Positions 58,735-64,000 of a DNA stretch of 64,000 bases are shown here, piece by piece. The stretch spans positions 1 through 64,000 of the forward strand of contig JBDOQK010000021.1 in assembly GCA_040437565.1 (NCBI GenBank), read 5' to 3'. The number at the start of each line of letters is the position of its first letter. Position 1 is the stretch's first letter. The stretch is from Albugo candida (Eukaryota > Oomycota > Peronosporomycetes > Albuginales). The notes beneath the pieces are model-generated. The model ran no database searches and was not told where the DNA came from. It saw only the letters and a list, made by a program, of their open reading frames with translations. The translations under genes and the position numbers were made by a program.

Positions 58735-60147
58735 TCAAAGCACTGAGATTTTTGAGATGAACAGTATAAAATAGAGCTGACTCAAAACCCACAGACAGCA
58801 CGAAGGCTTTCCATGATCCCAGTCGTCACCGCGCCACTTCTCGCAAGCATCATGAAATAAGTGAACCCATGAACCAATTGAGACATCTTCTATGCAAACA
58901 GAGCCACTATGATACTCTACATGGTAATCGTCAGCAACCAAGAAAATCAGTTCAGCTTTCAAATCAACTAATGTGTTTCCATAAGACTTGGTTCCAAGCT
59001 GTGTACTGAGACGATTCAATAAAGGAGACACGAAAATCATCCGATAAAACCCGATGATTGCGACACAATTAGCTCGCACGATTCTTGGGCTTGTGGTCGT
59101 TTAGAATGGGTAACCATCTATTGTCCCATCACTATTCGCTCCGAGTGAGGATTCATATTGTCAACATCAAAATGACAGAAGCAAGATCATGCCGTAATTG
59201 GCGCCATAAAATGCAGCTCCAATAAGCGTATTGCGTCAGCCCATCAAGACCATATGATAGAATTGATCTATGAAATGCCAATAAGAAGGGTCATCAAGTG
59301 GAAGACCACTAAGCGATTGCCATACTATCGTTTTCTGATTCACCTAACGCGCTGTAGGTCAAACCGAACACGACAAACTGATGCCGGTCCATTGTTTCTT
59401 TGAAACACAATAAATAAGCCCAACGACACTGAAAATTCGTACTTTGGAAACAAGCTTATTCAACGCAATTCGAGAGATGAAAGCGAACCAGCAAATGACC
59501 GATGAGTAAAGGGCTATATCGCACAAATGCAACATACCTTCGCTCAGCTGTATGGTGTCACCCAAAGAAAAAGCTGCACGGCTTCAAAAAACCGAATTTG
59601 TTTCTTTGTGTTGCTCTTCGTGATGCAAGTGCTTCACTATTGGCATCTATGCCTATCCGGCTACAAAATGTCAATACAAAATGATGAAGGGAACTTATAC
59701 TCGCTGTACCGCGTTAATATGGTATCCTTGACATTTACAGGCATTCTATTAAGCAGTAGACGAATCAGTTTGATGTTTAAATGGTGTATAAATCTGCTCT
59801 GAGCAGTCTAAATGCCGCATACTTGGAGTGGCCGCTTTTCACGTCGATACTTGTATCCGTATTTGCGTGAAAGGTAATTGGAGGGGAAGACTTGCAATGA
59901 TCAGGTTCGTTTATTTCCGGAATGAGTCCAACAAGCATCATGCCGAGATAATTACATAGCGGTAAAAGTAAAGTCCGTTGATCTGAATTAAGGACACACA
60001 TAGGGGTGTGCTGATTTGAAAGAAGATAGAAAGACCTCCTGCACCTTGATAAAATATGAAGTTGGCGGTGCAAGTGGAGAAAATGCCCGTAAACAGGAAA
60101 GTTCCTTGCACCGCAGCATGCTGAAGGCGTTGTATTGACACGTGCAT
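58735..60147 (-). CDS. Likely multi-exon membrane transporter, drug/metabolite (DMT) type
   Basis: From ATG 60147 exon 1 (to 60036) reads QRLQHAAVQGTFLFTGIFST and ANFIFYQGAG. A 53-nt GT-AG intron (60035-59983) then joins in phase to DQRTLLLPLCNYLGMMLVGL, which makes a continuous membrane-protein-like start. Later minus-strand pieces look like further helices: ALYSSVICWFAFISRIALNK (59359-59565), followed by KQWTGIS and FGLTYSALGES, then TLIGAAFYGANYG and ANCVAIIGFYRMIF. The order and the pattern of a short hydrophilic end between helices fit DMT/EamA-like transporters. A 45-nt stretch at 59398-59442 may be another intron. Between TGIS and FGLTY the frame shifts, so there is either a sequence error or damage. 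The substrate is unknown. A TATA-like TATAAAAAACC lies before the ATG. Confidence 0.45.
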
Positions 60148-60330
60148 TACTATTGGTACTATACCGGTTTTTTATACTTTGTACGTTCGCAAGCATGTAA
60201 AGCAAACAGCTTTATCAAATCCCTTAAATGCTCGATTTCATCCTACCGTGGATAATACTATACCCCCTATATCCCGCTCGAAAAACCGCTTCTACGAGAT
60301 TGAAACATTTGCTCTACCCTAACGAAAAAA

Positions 60331-60570
60331 TCAAGCTGCTAGGAGAATGCATGAGAATTTATTTAGTAGAGCTACCTGTCTAAGTAATGGAGTTACGTGA
60401 CGATCTGGTAAGAAGTAGCGCAAACGCCCCATACTTAGCAGCATATGATGATTTACTGGTGCACTGAAAGGTGTAGAAACATCTGGGTTGCTACACAACG
60501 AGTTATCTTTGATATTCGACTTTAGGAAAGAACGCCTGACAGATATCGTCTCGTCTTGACGAAGACTCAT
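60331..60570 (-). CDS. Small open frame, function unknown
   Basis: ATG 60570 opens 79 codons: MSLRQDETISVRRSFLKSNI, then APVNHHMLLSMGRLRYFLPD. It may be the next exon of the spliced gene upstream (60583-61116) or a separate short gene. No motif recognised. Confidence 0.25.
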   Translation of the reverse strand: MSLRQDETISVRRSFLKSNIKDNSLCSNPDVSTPFSAPVNHHMLLSMGRLRYFLPDRHVTPLLRQVALLNKFSCILLAA

Positions 60571-60582
60571 ATATTTGTGTCA

Positions 60583-61116
60583 TTATATGAAGAAAGAAGG
60601 TGTCGCTTCCAATTCGTAATAAGATAGATACAGTCTCAGAGTATTGCAAATTTTACGGCTGTCTCTTATCGTGTTGAAATTAATGTTGATGAAAATAATA
60701 TCCAGAGATTTAAGCTGATAAGACATGGGACAACGAATCACACGTTCAAAGATCAACTCGGTCGAATCTGTAAAAGGAAAGTATGGAGCAAGTACGTTCT
60801 TTTTGGTAAAGATACATATTTTCCTATAAAATGTCAGCCTCGTCCACAACTGTGCTGAGGTACAATCACCTCAAGCCATCTTTTGCCAACTTACACAAGG
60901 AAATATTTCGCCGTGCACTTTCGCGGCAATTCCTGTAGAACCGACGTGAGTCTTGTTGGTGCTCTTAAGCTCCAAGTGGTGAAACTTCCTGATAGATAAG
61001 AAAGATGAATATTCAAAAGTCGTATTCGCGGCTGTGTTGCGCAGCAATTTTAATGCTTGTGAACCGATTAACGTCAATACAAGCCCCTTCGGTTTCTTAC
61101 TATTTTCTATTACTTA
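60583..61116 (-). CDS. Spliced gene of unknown function (at least two exons)
   Basis: A frame open from 61113 (no ATG seen, so an earlier exon is likely) reads TLIGSQALKLLRNTAANTTF and KVHGEIFPC, then meets a perfect donor GTAAGT at 60894. A 45-nt intron (60850-60894) ends in GCACAG, and exon 2 continues in phase with LWTRLTFYRKICIFTKKNVL, through PFTDSTELIFERVIRCPMSY, to a stop at 60583. Joined protein from the first Leu is about 149 residues. No domain is recognised. The intron size matches the 53-nt intron of the neighbouring transporter gene. Confidence 0.45.
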
Positions 61117-62780
61117 ATTCGTTTGCTGAAGCTGAAAAAATTACGATGTCCTATTTCGCAGCGAATTATGTGCCTTAAATGAAATTAAAAACCTAAAAGT
61201 ACATTTTCTCTTCGTTATATCAATCAAATTAAGGCAATCAATCTCCCGATTGCCATGATTAATGCCTGAGCCAAAGCTAGGCTAGTACTGGTGATACATT
61301 CGATACTTGGCAACTCCTTTTGGTACGAGATGATGGTATATGTTCGTGTTTCAGTCCCTACCTTCTCAACCGTGTTGTCTTTGGAGCGTCGTTGATGTGA
61401 TTTCTGAAATTCGCTCGTAATGCTTTCTGCATCCGTTCTTGTCTAGAGTTAATATAAAAGGATGAGTTCTTCTTCAGGTGTTCTCGCTCGCATCAAGAAA
61501 ACAGCACTATTCCCTCAAGCACTGCTACGCTTGAAATGTTGCGCAAAGCTCTTCGACATTACTTGAATCTAAGGAGACAAGACCTCCGTGGTTTTCCTAA
61601 TCAAATAATAGCTTTGCTTAAAATGTTGCTTTTCTTTCAATAATTGGGAGCACTGATAGATGATTATGATACAGAGTTAGTGGAAACACGTACGCTTTTT
61701 TCGGTGCATATGCGTGCAAAATACGAATCCTGTGGGCACCAACTTTTGAAGGACACGTGTCATATCTGTCCGTCCTGGTAGGATTCAGCAGTTAAAGATG
61801 CCTTTCCGTTGTTGCAACGATTTTGTCAAGACCAAACAATGGAGAATAAAATCATTTTATTCTGAAGTCAAATTGATCTTCTTTAATGGATGGCGCTAAA
61901 GCGAGCCACCTATACTTTGTCGTTAAGGCGATTGCATATAGTGACAATGTGTGCAGCCAGTACCGTACCAGTTTTGGTGTCCAGAAATCAACAAGACAGA
62001 GCCTGCCTTGCACATGGTTGAAAAGAATTCATTTGACGAGTATCTACACCTGTATGTACCTTGCATCAGTAAAACTGTCCACGATTTGGACCAATGTATT
62101 CGTATATTGCAGCAAACAGCAAAGTAGGCAGATGCTCGTATAAAATACGCTTTTTATGTGATTGTGTCGAGATAACTACAATTCTAGCTTGCCCTGCTGC
62201 AATATGCTGCAATTGTTGACAAGCAATATTCCGTATTGGCAGCACTTTTAGACGATGGAACGCTAATACATCAAATAGAACATTTTCTTTTCATGCAGAA
62301 GAGCTTATTGCTTGGATAACTACATCTTTGTCATTCACCTCATACCAGTGGGCTATCATGATCCATCATTGCCCAGATGTTGAATAAAGTATTCAAGATA
62401 CTAAACCACTGACGGGATAGCAGTTAGCAGAAACAATTACGAAAGATTGCATGGGATGCGTGCAGTCATTTCTGGGCGCTTCTTATTTCAAATTCATGAG
62501 AACTTTTGCATCTTGCGAGTTTTACTCGGTAGTACACCAGCGCAATAGCTGGTATCATTCTGTCTTTCAATTTTTATCAGACAATTCCACATTGCACTAA
62601 TCTTATTATGATGATGAGGTACTACACTAATTCACATAATTAGACGAGGGTTTTCTTCTATGCGTTCTCAGTGTGGAATCAGCACGAATTAATCAATCTG
62701 GCGGTCGTATCTACTGCGCACTCAGACATTTTTTTGGTCTGTGATGCAAACCTAATAATAGATTCACAAACAACTTCAAA
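61117..62780. other. No supported gene; one coding-like stretch
   Basis: A plus frame from ATG 61886 (85 codons) and a plus-strand stretch at 62188-62310 (LALLQYAAIVDKQYSVLAAL, then DGTLIHQIEHFL) look partly protein-like, with intron-like sequence (GTAGGC...TTCTAG, 62124-62187) between them, but the phases do not fit. Otherwise nothing is seen. Confidence 0.3.
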
Positions 62781-63380
62781 ATGGAGCAATCGTTCGAGAA
62801 TCAGTGCTGTCTTTTCGAATCCCTTGTGAGCTTTCTCGAGGTAGACTATACCATCTCTGTGGTGAATATTGAAGAGGGTGGACTTACCGCAATCGCAACC
62901 AGGAAAGATTGTGCCACTGTTCAATTCACGTGCTCTTTCAATGGGAGCGAACTTGCTGCTGCTTCTATCGACAAATCTATCCCTGGATGCAAACGGCTCA
63001 TTGAATCTCTAGCGTTAAACAATAAACAATCGTGTAAGCACGAGAACCAGCCCACATCAATTGAGTCAATGAATAATTTTGAGTTAAGGTCCTCCCTAAA
63101 GCAAATGAATTCTTACAAAACCAAAATCACACATCAAGAAGCTGTCCAGTATTTATCTACTGCTCCATCCAAATTAACAAAATGCTCTGCAGACACTACA
63201 TCCACTAAAAGCTCAGCTACACATCAATTGTTCCTGGAAGTGGTTGCAGATGGACTTGCAGAGTTATGTAGAGCTCAGCCAACAAGCGACCAGGCGATAA
63301 AATGGTTAGGGAACTGGCTACTAGAAAAAAGTGCTTCTCAACCGATCGTACAGGATGCGTGCTATGTCAAAGCTGATTGA
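62781..63380 (+). CDS. Dpy-30-domain protein
   Basis: ATG 62781 gives 199 residues without introns. Residues about 150-188 (LFLEVVADGLAELCRAQPTS, then DQAIKWLGNWLLEKSASQP) follow the Dpy-30 pattern: a helix with a V...GL..L motif, a P.D-type turn and a second helix with .WL..WLL. This small four-helix dimer docks onto amphipathic helices in MLL/COMPASS complexes and in flagellar proteins such as radial spoke parts. As Albugo makes flagellated zoospores, a flagellar role is as likely as a chromatin role; both are inference. Residues 1-80 have a different, perhaps folded, part (VDYTISVVNIEEGGLTAIAT) that I cannot name; 85-145 is a Ser/Thr/Lys-rich linker. Confidence 0.6.
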   Translation: MEQSFENQCCLFESLVSFLEVDYTISVVNIEEGGLTAIATRKDCATVQFTCSFNGSELAAASIDKSIPGCKRLIESLALNNKQSCKHENQPTSIESMNNFELRSSLKQMNSYKTKITHQEAVQYLSTAPSKLTKCSADTTSTKSSATHQLFLEVVADGLAELCRAQPTSDQAIKWLGNWLLEKSASQPIVQDACYVKAD

Positions 63381-63643
63381 TTTATCTGCGCCACCTTTGG
63401 GTGAAAGAAGCAATTGTGGTTTGGAAATTACGAAATAAGGATAAGCATATTTTAGGGATACCTACCCCATTCCTTAAATACTATCGCTCTTAAGTTTCTT
63501 TCATGCCAATCTTAAAGCATTTGACTCATATCACTTTTTCTTCTTTCAAGTAGAGATTAAGTATACTTAGCTGCAGAAGCAAAAAAAAGCGATATAATGT
63601 GCCCATAGTCGAACCGCTGCTTGATTCAACATTCTGATCAAAG

Positions 63644-63898
63644 ATGCTTTCGCATTCCGCACAAGCAAATATTGATTTTTATAAGGGTATACGTGAAGTT
63701 GCACAACTACGCAACATCCATCTCGCGATGAATGAAGAGTCGTATTTGGGATTGCAGTGTAAAAATACTCACCAAATTGTCGTTGGTGTCAGAGCAAATT
63801 ATAGAATTGATATATCTCTATCCGCTTCTTCTCCGATTCATTTTAGTCCTGCTATAGAAATTTTCTGGCGTTTCCGAGATATAGAACGTCCGTTCTGA
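63644..63898 (+). CDS. Small open frame, function unknown
   Basis: ATG 63644 opens 84 codons (MLSHSAQANIDFYKGIREVA, then NEESYLGLQCKNTHQIVVGV, ending FWRFRDIERPF). It has protein-like composition and lies 260 bp after the Dpy-30 gene on the same strand. It may be a short gene or a first exon; no motif recognised. Confidence 0.35.
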   Translation: MLSHSAQANIDFYKGIREVAQLRNIHLAMNEESYLGLQCKNTHQIVVGVRANYRIDISLSASSPIHFSPAIEIFWRFRDIERPF

Positions 63899-64000
63899 TT
63901 AATCCTTTGGACAAATAATGTTCTAAAACCTTCTCTAGCACCTCCATTCTGAAGACATCGAAGAAGAATTATCGTGAATGTCTAGATTAAGAGATGGTCA

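Noticed and set aside
1-64000. CRISPR arrays, bacterial operons, rRNA genes
   Set aside because: No short regularly spaced repeats, no ribosome binding site or operon layout, and no rRNA-like sequence were seen; all evidence points to a eukaryotic nuclear sequence.

Overview
The window looks like a gene-poor, repeat-rich piece of an oomycete nuclear genome, most likely an Albugo (white rust) species. The main evidence is a secreted 577-residue protein at 4351-6084 (minus) with a perfect CX2CX5G motif (CHTC...G) shortly after a signal peptide, the mark of the Albugo CCG/CHXC effector class. Supporting signs are oomycete-type Inr-like promoter elements (CTCATT...), very short GT-AG introns (about 45-53 nt), AT-rich DNA, and a mix of Copia, Gypsy, LINE, SINE and hAT-type repeats.

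Layout. 1-1.6 kb: about 330-bp tandem repeats abutting a Copia fossil. 4.3-6.1 kb: the CCG effector gene, which also carries a DLNxxP (EAR-type) motif next to a basic cluster. 10.2-12.4 kb: a Gypsy gag fossil and a dispersed repeat. 13.2-13.9 kb: a decayed relative of the CCG gene. 16.7-17.4 kb: a small secreted coiled-coil-like protein whose paralogue, with a matching promoter, lies broken at 56.7-57.5 kb. 18.8-19.3 kb: a possible spliced gene. 28.5-30.8 kb: the best-formed host gene, a Cys-rich plus BTB/POZ protein with promoter and poly(A) signal. 34.7-43.5 kb: a repeat block with an L1-like LINE, a second Gypsy copy, an LTR element with both ends, two tRNA-derived SINEs with target-site duplications, and an inverted-repeat element. 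46.8-47.7 kb: an RTE/CR1-like LINE 3' end with an (ATA)n tail. 51-54 kb: a LINE scrap and a possible spliced membrane-protein gene. 56.0-56.4 kb: a hAT-type MITE. 58.7-63.9 kb: a gene cluster with a likely drug/metabolite-type transporter, a spliced unknown gene, a Dpy-30-domain protein and a small ORF.

Assembly. There are 21 gaps of exactly 100 N. Most are flanked by direct copies of the same sequence (46 to 973 bp). About eleven pairs look identical and five differ at a few sites, so these are best read as unmerged contig ends or split haplotypes rather than biological duplications. Coordinates and gene models that cross gaps are therefore inflated.

The functional theme is an effector-bearing, transposon-rich compartment: one intact CCG gene and one apparently intact small secreted gene, each with a decayed relative, separated by ordinary housekeeping-type genes at 28-31 kb and 58-63 kb.
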